Assembly: GCA_963383645.1 (NCBI GenBank)
Contig: OY726560.1
Location: forward strand, 152,110,546-152,174,545
Source of the DNA: Muscardinus avellanarius
Taxonomy: Eukaryota; Chordata; Mammalia; Rodentia; Gliridae
DNA: 64,000 nucleotides
Direction: 5' to 3'
Shown: positions 11,056-22,900 of the stretch, one piece after another
Layout of the letters: every line of letters begins with the position of its first letter
How positions within the stretch are numbered: position 1 is the first letter of the stretch
Notes under the pieces: model-generated
What the model was told of the DNA's origin: nothing
The model's input: the letters and a program-made list of their open reading frames with translations, nothing else
Databases searched by the model: none
Translations under genes and position numbers: made by a program

Positions 11056-11888
11056 GTGAGGGCGCCGGGCTTCCCGGCCGCCAGCTCGGCCCGGAATCTG
11101 TGCGGGGAAGGGAAAGAACAGGTTTCAGTGCCTGGGTAGCTCGGCCTCCTGAACACTGGGTGCCGCCCTCACTATTATTATAATTATTATATTTATTTTC
11201 TTTTAGATGCATTTTCGTTGTGGTTATTAAAGTAGCAAAAGTCCCCTGTGCGGATACGTTTACCCTCGCCCTGTGTTTCGTTGCGCTTTCTCTGCACCTG
11301 CTTCCTTTACCATTCCCTTCTCTTCTTGGCTTTTTTCCAACCTTCATGTTTCTCTCTTAATTCCCTGTCCGATTCTCTTCCCAGCCCTGTCTTCTCTCCC
11401 TCTCACTACTCCCCCAGCTTCCCGCTAGTATCCCAGTTCTTCGCTTGTATTAATTCAACAATGTGTCACACCCGGTTCCAGGCTTCTCTTTCGGTTTTCC
11501 CCACCTTTTATCTTTTCAAGCTTCTCCTCTGAAAGACATTCCAGTCCCCAACTGGTTGACCCCATTACCTTTTATCCTTTCACTGTAAAATGACCTAGCA
11601 GCTCTGAAAACTGGTAATTAGACTGATGATGTAAAGCAAAATTCCAAAGCCCTGTGTCTGGGAATGTTGTCAAGAGGACTGAAGCCACCTGTCTTGTGTT
11701 CTTTTATTTATTATTATTATGTGGTTGTAAGGACCAGGGTAAGCCACAGATATACCTCAGGCACACTGTGAATTCTAAACATTGAAAGCTAAATAAGAGA
11801 AAGACAAGTCATATATGCCTACAAAGACAATCAGCACGACTGTCTGCATACCTCTTCATAGTTCTATATGCATATACATATCTCTTAG

Positions 11889-11940
<52 letters not shown>

Positions 11941-14900
11941 GCTAGGGATTGAACCCAGGGGCATTCTACCTTCGAGCTACACCCTTACCCCGGTATTTTA
12001 TTCTTTTATTGTGAAACAAGGTCTCACTAAGTTGCAAATGGCCTAAGTAGCTGCTGCTGGCTACAAACCCGGATCCCCCCACCCCCTTTCAGCCTCCCAA
12101 GTACGGGATTACAAGCATGCTCTACCACACCCAACTTTTTTAGAACCCTTTTTTAACTGAAGAATAATCAATCTCAACAAGCATGTGTAAGCTTAACTAG
12201 ACCTTTTATTTAAATGGGATGTTACATATAAGCTGTTGGTTTTAAATAATTTTATTAATGGTGGTACGTATGGATTAGATTTATCTTTATTTTAGGCTTG
12301 TCGAGAGAAGTTGAATGTTCGCTTTGTATTTAAATTTTAACGTTGATGTTTTGCTAGGGGCTGGCAAGGTTTAATTGCCTATGGATGCCATTCGCTTGTG
12401 GTAGTGATTGATTCCAATACTGCTCAAACTCTTCAAGTGTTAGAAAAACATAAAGCTGATGTTGTTAAGGTAAGTCAAATACTGCTTTGACCCCACAACA
12501 CACTGTCTGGTCTTAATTTTAATATATCACTAGGTTCTCATTAAGTAGGTATAAATGTTGAAGAGTTTCTTTATATATGACTTAATATCATTCAGGATGA
12601 GTTATCAAATGCTACTTATTAGTTTTAAAAGCTATGAAGGATCACTAGTTCTATTTATCAGGTCATGAATTCATTCATTTGTTCATTTATTTGAGCATTG
12701 ATCATGTACTAAAGATATAAAATTGAAAGCCCTCAGGCAGTTCATTATTTCGTAGAGTGTATTCACATCTTGGTAAGACTTGCTTAGCATGCTGTGGGAA
12801 GAAAAAGGAGCTCCATATCACCCAGTTGTGGGGTTAAGAGAGGGTCACAGAAGTCTGTCCAGTTTAGGGACCAGTAAACAGTACTTAGTGGAAAGTCAGG
12901 GAGAACCCTAAGGGAAGAGTGTAGAGAGATACGTAGTGTACACTTGTAGGAGTGGTGAACAAGGAGGCAGCCCAAGAGATGCAGCTTCTTGGGAACTTCA
13001 TAAAATGAGGGAAGCGTTTGTGTATTTAAATAGGAGATTGGGATAACTGAGTTTGCATTTTAGAAAACTCACTCTGGCGGCAGAGGAGTATCTGTTGGAG
13101 AAAGGCAGGACTGGAGGCAGTGAAATCATTTAGGAGCCTTTTGTAGTAATTTTAACAGGAAACATAAAGCCCTAAAATAAGGCTGAGGCACGAAGGAATC
13201 ATAGTTAGGAGGTGTGTAGGAGGCAAACCTGATGCCCTTCACAGTGGTCAGTTTCAGGAAGAGTCGCAGTGGGATGACTCCAAGGTTGAGTCACGATGAC
13301 AGTGTTGCCAGTTGCTATGAGAGGAGTGTGCGTGAGGTCAGTGGGCTTAGGTTTTCAACCTGCACGGTGTGAGGAGCCTATGATAGATTTTATTATAGTG
13401 ATCTCAAGATTAGGAAAAGAGGTCAAATTTAGAGACAAAGATTTGGAGGTTCTTTTCTTTGTTCTTTTCTTTAGTAGCTTTATTGAGATAAGCCATAAGA
13501 CTCACCCATTTAAATAAGACAGTTCTATGGTTCTTAGTATATTCAGCATTAGGGACATTCCTGTGCAAGTTTTTGTATGAATCTATGTTTTCATTTCTCT
13601 TGGATATAATCTAGGAGTTGAATTACTGTCACATATGGTAGCTCTGTGGTTAACTTTATGAGGAACTGCTAAGCTGTTCTCCAGATTAGCAGTGTATGAA
13701 GATTCCAGTTTCTCCAAATTCTCACCAACACTTGTTATTCTTTGTTCTTTTAATTATATTATCTAGTGGGTGTGATGGATCTCTCCTTTTGTTTTGGTGG
13801 TACTGGGGATAGAACCCAGGGGCATTCTACCTCTGAGCTACACTATTTTTATTCTTTATTTTGAAATAGGGTCTCACTAAGTTGCAAAGGACCTCACTAA
13901 GTAGCTGAGGCTGGCTGTGAACCCAGATTCTCCTGTCTCAGCCTCCCAAATGCTGGGATTACAAGCGTGCACCATCATGTCCAGCTCTTTTTGTTGTGGC
14001 TTTGATTTGCATTTCTCTGATGGCATGGAAAGATATTTAGCATCTTTCCATGTACTTATTGGTCATTTGTGTATCTTCTTTATAAATATCTCTCTTCAGA
14101 TTCCATGCCCATTTTAAAATTGTATCACTAATTTTACTATTGAGTTATATGTTTTTCATATATTCTCTCTATAAGTCCCTTTTCAGATAATATGATTTGC
14201 AGATTTTCTCTCACTCTGTGGGCTTTCTTTTCACTGTCTTTATTATGCCCTTTCAGGAACAAACATTTTTAATTGTAGTTTTTTCTTTCATTGCTTGTGC
14301 TTGTGGTGCCATTTGCAAGAAATCTCCATTTTCTCCAGCATCAGAAAGATGAATAATTTTGTTTTTTCTAAGAACTGTACTGTTTTGTCTCTTACATATA
14401 GGTCTTTGATCCATTTTAAGTTGCTTCTTATTATGGTATGAGATTGGGAGAAAGTACCATTGATTTCTGCATATTTGCCTGTGTTCTGTGATCTTCTTAA
14501 ATTCACCCGGTAGATCTAGTTACTTGGGGTGGAGTTTTCTTCATAGAGAATCATGTCATCAATAGTTTAATATTTTCATTGATAATCTGCTTTTCTTCAG
14601 GTTTTTCCCCCTCACTGTATTGCTATAGTCAAGACCAAGGTGGTGAGAGAATACTTTCTTACTCCTGAGCTCAAGGGGAAAACAGTCTTGCATCTTTAAG
14701 TCTGATGTAAGGCATAGGGTTTTTTTTTTTAATATATATTGAAAAATATATTTACTTTCTCTTATTTCCCCCTTGGCATTTCTGAAGCTTTTTTATCTTT
14801 GTGTGGATTCAGATTTCAGTCTGGTATTATATTCCCTTTGCCTGTACAATTTACTGTAAGTTCTTAAAGTGCACATCTTGGTTGATTCTCTCAGCTTTTG

Positions 14901-16945
14901 TCTTAGAAAGTATTTACCTTTGTTTTTGAAAGATAACTCTCAAAGGGTGTAAAATTCTGGGTTGGCAATTTTGTTTTGTTAATAATAGTACTTTAAATTA
15001 TCACTCTACTGTCTTCTACCTTACTTAATGTCTCATGAGAAAGCTTTGTTGTGAATTTTCTGTGTGCAGTGTATCTTTTCTTTGACTGCTTTCAAGATTT
15101 TCTCCTTATCCTTGGTTTCAGCAGCTTGATTATGTGATTTTTTTTAAATTCATATATCAGTTGGAATTTAAATAAGTAGAAATCAATACTACATGCATAT
15201 GCATACTTATATATGCACATACAATTGTTTCTTGTTACTCAAAGTAGTTCTATTCTATAAAGTCAGTGCAAGAGCTGAATTAGTGAATGCCTAAACATTG
15301 TTCACACCTAGTCTTTCAGGTTCTGGTGAGCTGGTCACATGTTCAAGTATCAGCATGTGACCTATTTTATGTGTTTCTGATGGAAGACATTTAGTATATG
15401 CTGTCCACTCACTGACATTGACTTCACATCAATAGCCCAGCCCTCAGCAAAGCTGCCTCACTTGTTTCTGTAGAGCATATCGCAACCTTCTGCACTTAGG
15501 AGCAGAAGTTAGCTTGACGATGAAGTCACTGACACAAACCACAAACATGCAGAAGTCCTGAAGAATAGATGTGAAGCGAGCCCTTGTTCCTGCTGTGAAA
15601 GCGGGAGTAAGGATGCTTTCGTCGCCCTCAGCTAGGAAACATGTTGACGACTAGAAAGCTTCACTACTTCCTGCTGTCTGAAAATGCACTCCAAGTACTA
15701 GTTTTGAGGTCACCATTAAATATTAGTGAGTAAGCAAATAACATTTGTGGAATCTGCAAATAATGACTGATTTTATCCACATGCACAGTACATTTAAAAT
15801 ACAATTACATATACACACATATGTATTTAAATATACACATACATATCTGTGCACACATAAATATACATATGCACACGTTTCCCAGAGACAGTCTACCTCT
15901 GAGCTATATCTCCAGCCCTTTGGATTTTTTGTTTTGAAATAGGGTCTTAAGTTTACCTATTAAATATACTTTGAACACCAGCTACTCTGTACTGTGGTCT
16001 GGGGCTAGAAATGTGAAGAAGGCTTACAGTTCACAGATTTCATACGATTCCTGTGTGTGGGGTGCTGGGCTGACCCAGGGGGGTGGAAGTAACGTCAGGT
16101 ACAATTGGAGGGCGGGTACTGAGTACAAATGAGGAGACAATAAAAGTGCCAGGGGAGTGCTGAATAGTTTATTAACTTATTTATTTCTGAAAAGAGGGCA
16201 GTAAGCCTAAGTTTGGAATCCATTCCTAAGTTTGGGAATCCATGGCTATGTGATTTGCCCTGTTTTGCTGAAGTTCATGGGGGTGGTGATAAGTCTAAAA
16301 CAACAAAACTAAATGAAATATTTACACATTGTATAAAAAATGCTCTTATGGAGAAAAAAAAACTAGGGTGTTGAGGTAGAAGAAAGTGGTGGTGGTGACC
16401 AAGGGAGCGGCCAGGGAAGTTTTTTGGCAAAACTATGGGAGTCTTCTCTTACTTTATGAGTATTTGTTTTTCAAGCATTTAATCAAATTTGTCCTGGATT
16501 TCTGGTAGAATGTTATTCTGAAATTATTTTTATATTTATTTTTAATGTTGCTAGAGGTATGAAGCATCATTTTTTAGAGAACAAAATGTACATTTTTATA
16601 AAAGAGATACAACTAGAGAAATTTTTTATTTGTTTTCATTTTTCCCTGTTTTTTCCTGTGCTGGTTTTTTGTTCTCTTAGTTGTATCCTTTTAGGAAAAT
16701 AGAATACAGAATATCCTACTTAACAATTTGTGATTTTAGATATTTTATAACAATTAGGTTTTAGGAAAACTAAATTCTGGAGTTTTGCTAATGTATTCTG
16801 GAACTTTTTGTTTTTACCCGGAATTTCCCCAAACATTAAGGCTATTAATAAATTTTTTTTTCTTTAACATTTTCTTTTCTTTTTATTTTTTGGTGGTACC
16901 GGGGTTCTTGGAAGCCCTTCTATCTCCGGGCTACACTCCCAGACC

Positions 16946-16993
<48 letters not shown>

Positions 16994-19900
16994 TTGGAAA
17001 CAGGGTCTCTTAAGCTAGCACAGCTGGCTTCGAACCTGTGCGATCCTCCTGTCTCTGCCTCCCAAACTCTAGGATTACAAGCGTGCGCCACCACACCTGG
17101 CTTCTTTAACATTTTAAAGGCAGGGACGTATCTGGGGGTGGTGTTGCATGTCTGTAATCCCAGGACTTGGAATGCTGAGACAAGAGAATCACAGATTTGA
17201 GGCCAGCACAAACTTAGTAGTAACTGAGGGAGACCTTGTTTCAAATTAAAAAGGGCTGGGGATGCTGGGCGCGGTGGCGCACGCTTGTCATCCCCACACT
17301 TGGGAGGCAGAGACAGGAGGATCGTGCAGGTTTGAAGCCAGCCTCACTGGCTTAAGAGACCCTGTTTACAAATAAAAATATAAAAAATAGGTCTGGGAGT
17401 ATAGCCGGGAGGTAGAAGGGTTTCCAGGAACCCCAGTACCACCAAAAAGGGGGGGACTGGGGGTGTAGCTCAATGGTAGAATGCCCCAGGGTTCATCCTT
17501 ACTACCAGAAAAAAAATGAAAGCAAGAAAGGAAGGAAGGGAGAGGGAGGGAGTGAGGGAGGGAGAGAAGAGGAGAGGAGAGAGAAAGAGAAGAAAGAAGG
17601 AAGAGAGGAAGGAGGGGAGAGGAGAGGGAGGATGAGAGAAGAAGGAAAGAAGGAAGGAGAAGGAGGGCAGAGAATAGAGAGAAGACAGGAGCATTATGAT
17701 TGTTTTCAATAATATTTTAAATGTCAGCATTTAAATGATACTGTAAGCAATAGAAATGTTTAACTTCAAACTGAAAACCAGTTTCCTGCTTACTTACGCT
17801 CAGAATTATTATAAAATGAGTGTAATGTGGTTCTGGTTGACCCTTTTTGACAGTGGTGTCCTGCTCACCCAGGGCAAGTGTTTAGCTGAGCTGCTTTCTC
17901 CCTAATGCTAGGTGAAATGGGCCAGGGAGAACTATCACCATAACGTGGGCTCGCCGTATTGCTTGCGCTTAGCTTCTGCCGACGTCAGCGGGAAGATCAT
18001 CGTTTGGGACGTCGCGTCCGGAGTCGCCCAGTGTGAGATCCAGGAGCATGCCAAGCCCATTCAGGGTGAGCAACGCCCTGCCCGGGCTCGTGCTCATGTA
18101 CTTGCCCTGGACTCTATTTTCTTCCCCCCACTTATTCAGTTTTATCACTTCTGTTATTTATTCATTCTTATCACCCCATTTGTTTAATCTCACCGCCCCC
18201 ATTTAATTCCATCACAACAACTTTTGAAGTTGTTGCCCTGTTCTACTGATCTGAATTCTGCTTATTTCCTAAAATCTCAACTGATTTATGCTTTGGTAAA
18301 AGCCATTAATTTCAATACTAGCCTCAGTCAAGCATGATGAGAAAATTAAGCTGCTGTTTTCTTGAAATTTAAGTAAACTTGGCGGAACTATTATGCATTA
18401 GCTATCAATGCTTATATTAATAGAGATGAACAAAATTTTATTCTCATTTTCTTTTAATTGTTCATTTCTTTCTTCGTTGCTCATCTAAAACCAGTACACT
18501 GTTCTTCAGACACACTCTCTAAGAAGTTCTCTTAACTGAATTTTATAGCAATTATAAAATATTGAGTATTTACTATATGCTAGGTACTAAGCTCTATCTT
18601 TATTCTATTTATTTTTTGAACAATTATGAAAAACTACAACATCTTATTAAGTAATTTTACAAAAGTGTTACAGGAGTGATAATTATATATGGCAAGGAGA
18701 GTCTTACATACTGATTTTTTAGTTTTGTTTTTGTTTTGTTCTTTTTGTGATACTGGAGATGGAATCTAGAACCTTCCACTTACTAGGCAAGGGCTTTACC
18801 ACTGAACTATACTCCTGGACCCTGGTTTTATAGTTCACATTGTCTTAATTTTTTTTAAGGTACCATTTCAGATTACTTAAGATTTTAACTAAAGAACTCA
18901 TTTTTTACATAAAATTAGCTTTCCTTTGGCAAATGTTTTATGTTGCTCACCTACAACCAATACAATATTGGCCAGCACTCGTGTGTGTTACATTTGATGG
19001 GTCATTAAGATTTTAAGGGTTATTCTTAAGTAAAGATTAAAGATCAAGGGCAAGACAGCCACGTGTTGTGAGGCGGATGCTCTCTGAACTCCGCCTTTGT
19101 TTACGTGGTCTTCCAGATGTCCAGTGGCTGTGGAATCAGGATGCTTCCCGAGACCTGCTGCTCGCCATCCACCCGCCCAACTACATTGTGCTCTGGAACG
19201 CAGACACCGGCACCAAGCTGTGGAAGAAGAGCTACGCAGACAACATTCTGTCTTTTTCCTTTGATCCTTTTGATCCCTCGCAGTTGACTTGTGAGTAATG
19301 GTTGCTCCTTGAAGATGAATTAAATGCTCACACTAGTTTAATTGAAGCTATCTCCACACAGCGTACACCTGTGCACACTTTGTATACCTATAAAGGACGT
19401 ATGTGCACAGTGGCTGAACAGAGCAAGAACTCATCCTGTCCATAATATCTGCAGGTCTTGGTACACACACATAATCATAACCCATTTCATTGCAAGTATT
19501 TTTTAAAATTTATTTTATTGAAAGTAAATGTTACATATTTAATCTGTATTTGGTGCCCTCTCCCCCGCCCTCGTTTCCCTTCCCCCATCCCGATACTTAA
19601 TACCCAGGCTAACCTTGCTATATTCTTACTTTTACACCTATTTGGAAATAGCCGTTCATCAATCAAGTTCAGCCTCCTTCCTCTCTTAGTTTTCCCTTCA
19701 AACTTTGCTGAGATTTCCCTTCCATTATCTGGAGTCCCTCTGGTATCCCCAGTGCTCACTCGTTTGGGCATACTAGAGGAAAAATATGTCCCTTCTCTTT
19801 CTGTGTTTGGCTGATCTCACTTAACATAATGCTTTCCAGAACTTTCCATCTTCTTACAAATGACGTGATTTTGTTCTTCTTTATAGCTGAATAGAATTCC

Positions 19901-22900
19901 ATTGTGTGTATTTCCCATAACTTTGCAAACCATTCACCTGTTGATGGGGGCCTAGGTTGTTTCCAAACTTTGGCTATTACGAATTGTGCTGCTATGAACA
20001 TAGGTATGCATATGTTGCTGTAGTTCTCTGTTTTCAACCCCTTTGGAAAAATACCCAGGAGTGGTAAAGCTGGATCGTTTGGTGGATCTATTCCCAGTTT
20101 TTTAAGGAATCTTCACACAGATCTCCATAGTGGCTGAACTAGTTTGCACTCCCACCAACAATGTAAAAGAGTTCCTCTTTCCCCACATCCTCGCCAGCAT
20201 TTATTATTGTTTGATTTCTTTATGCTTGCCAATCTGACTGGGGTTAGATGGAATCTCAGTGTAGTTTTGATTTGCATCTCCCTGATGGCTAATGATGAAG
20301 AATATCTTTTCATGAATCTATTGGCCATTTGTATCTCCTCTTTTGTAAAGTGTCTATTCATTTCATTTGCCCATTTCTTGATTGGGTTGTTTGTTTTGCT
20401 AGTGCAGAGTCTTTTGAGCTCTTTGTATATTCTGGATATTAGCCCCCTATCGGAGTGGTGACTGATAAAGATCTTCTCCCATTCTGTAGGCTTCCTCTTT
20501 AGGTTCTTGATGGTTTCCTTTGATGAGAAGAAACTTTTTAGTTTGATGCTATCCCACTTGTTGATTCTTGCTTTAATTTCCTGAGCTTTGGAGGTTTTGT
20601 TGAGAAAGTTACTGCCTGTGCCTGTATGTTGTAGTGATGAGCCTATGTTCTCCTCTAATAACTTCACAGTCTGTGGTCTGATTTGTAAGTCTTTGATCCA
20701 TCTTGAGTTGATTCCTGTGCATGGTGAGATAGAGGGGTTTAGTTCCATCTTTCTACAAATGGATAGCCAGTTCTCCCAGCACCATTTGTTGAAAAGGCTG
20801 TCTTTTCTCCAGCGTATGAGTTTGGCCCCTTTGTCAAAGATTAATTGACTGTAGGTGTGTGGATTTGTTTCTGTATCTTCTATTCTGTTCCACTGGTCAG
20901 TGTACCTGTTATTGTGCCAGTACCATGCTGTTTTTACTACTATTGATCTATAGTATAGTTTGAAGTCTGGGATTGTGATGCCTCCTGCGTGATTCTTGTT
21001 GCTGAGAATTGCTTTGGCTATTCTGGGTCTTTTCTTTCTCCATATAAAGTTCATGATTGCTTTTTCTAGGTCTGTGAAGAATGTAGTTGGTATTTTGATG
21101 AGAATTGCATTGAATCTTTAAATCATTTTTGGCAGAATGGCCATTTTGATGATATTTATTCTGCCTATCCACGAGCACGGGAGGTCTTTCCATCTTCCAA
21201 GGTCGTCTTCAATTTCTTTCTTTAATGGTTTATAGTTTTTGTTGTAGAGGTCTTTTACATCTTTGATTAGGTTTATTCCTAGGTATTTTATTGGTTTTGA
21301 GGTTATAGTGAATGGAATTGTTTTATTTCTTTCATTGTGTATTCATTGCTGGTATAAAGAAAAGCCTCTGATTTCTTTAGGTTGATTTCGTATCCTACAA
21401 CTTTGCTGAATTTGTTAATTAACTCCAGAAGTCTTTTGGTTGAGTTCTTAGGGTCTTCTAGGTAAAGGATCATGTCATCTGCAAATAAGGATAATTTTAA
21501 TTCCTCTCTTCCTATTTGAATTCCTTTGATTTCCTTCTCTTGTCTTATTGCTGTGGCAAGAGTCTCAAGGACTTTATTGAAGAGGAGTGGTGATAGTGGA
21601 CATCCTTGTCTTGTTCCTGATTTTAGGGGGAATTCTTGTAGTTTTTCCGCCTAAAACATTGCAGTATAATGTTGGCTTTGGGTTTGTTGTATATTGCCTT
21701 AATGATGTTGAAGTATGTTCCTTTTATTCCAATTTTCTGTAGTGTTTTTAACATGAATGGGTGTTGGATTTTGTCAAAGGCTTTTTCAGCATCTATTGCT
21801 ATGATGATGTGGTTTTTATTCTTGATTCTATTTATGTGGTGGATGACATGTATTGATTTGCGTATGTTGAACTAACCTTGTTTTTCCGGGATGAAAGCAA
21901 CTTGGTCATGTTTATTATTCTCTTGATATGGTTTTGAATGTGTATGGCTAGTATTTTGTTTAGAATTTTTTCATCTATGTTCATTAAAGATATTGGTCTG
22001 TAGTTTTCCTTTCTTGAGGTATCTTTATTTGGTTTGGGAATTAATGTGATGCTGGTCTCATAGAAGGAATTTGGGAGAGTTCCATCTCTTTCAATTTCCT
22101 GGAATAAGTTATGAAGTATTGGTATTAGTTCTTTACTGAAGGCTTTGTAGAATTCAGCTGGAAACCCATCTGGGCCTGGGCTTTTCTTTGATGGAAGAAT
22201 TTTTATTGCCATTTCTATTTCATTGTTTGCTATTGGTTGGTTTAGGCTTGCTATGTCCTCTTGGTTCAGTTTAGGTAGGTTAACTGTGTTTAGGAATGTA
22301 TCGATTTCTTCAATGTTTTCTTGTCTATTGGAGTATAAATTTTTAAAGTAGTTTCTGATAATCCTTTGAATTTCTTCACTGTCTGTGGTGATGTCTCCTT
22401 TTTCATTTCTGATTTTAGTAATTTGCATTGATTCTCTTTTTCTTTTGGTTAGGTTGGCCACGGGTTTATCAATTCTATTAACCTTTTCAAAGAACCAGCT
22501 TTTTGTTTTGTTGATTCTTTGAATTGTTTTTTTGTTCTCTATTTCATTTATTTCTGCTCGGATTTTAATAATTTCCTGTCTTCTGCTGGCTTTGGGGTTG
22601 GACTGTTGCAGTCTTTCTAGATCCTTGAGTTGTGCCAATAGGGTCTGAACTTGGTGATTCTGAGTCCTTATGTGAGCACTCAATGCAATAAACTTTCCTC
22701 TTAATACTGCCTTCATAGTGTCCCAGAGATTTTGGTAAGTTGTGTCTCTGTTTTCATTTATTTCCAAAAATTTCTTTACTTCTTCCCTAATTTCTGCTCT
22801 TACCCATTCATCATTCAATAGTGTATCATTCAGTCTCCATGTATTTGCATAGTTTCTTTTGAGTTTCCTGTTGTTGATTTCTACTTTAATTCCATTATGG

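Noticed and set aside
10771..11139. Open frame of 122 codons across the promoter and exon 1
   Set aside because: It starts at GTG, overlaps exon 1 in another frame and is explained by GC-rich, stop-poor DNA; no upstream ATG exists.
17470..17730. ORFs on both strands over the polypurine tract
   Set aside because: Low-complexity DNA without stops; no gene signal.
20144..20848. Plus-strand ORFs opposite L1 ORF2
   Set aside because: Shadows of the antisense L1 reading frame.
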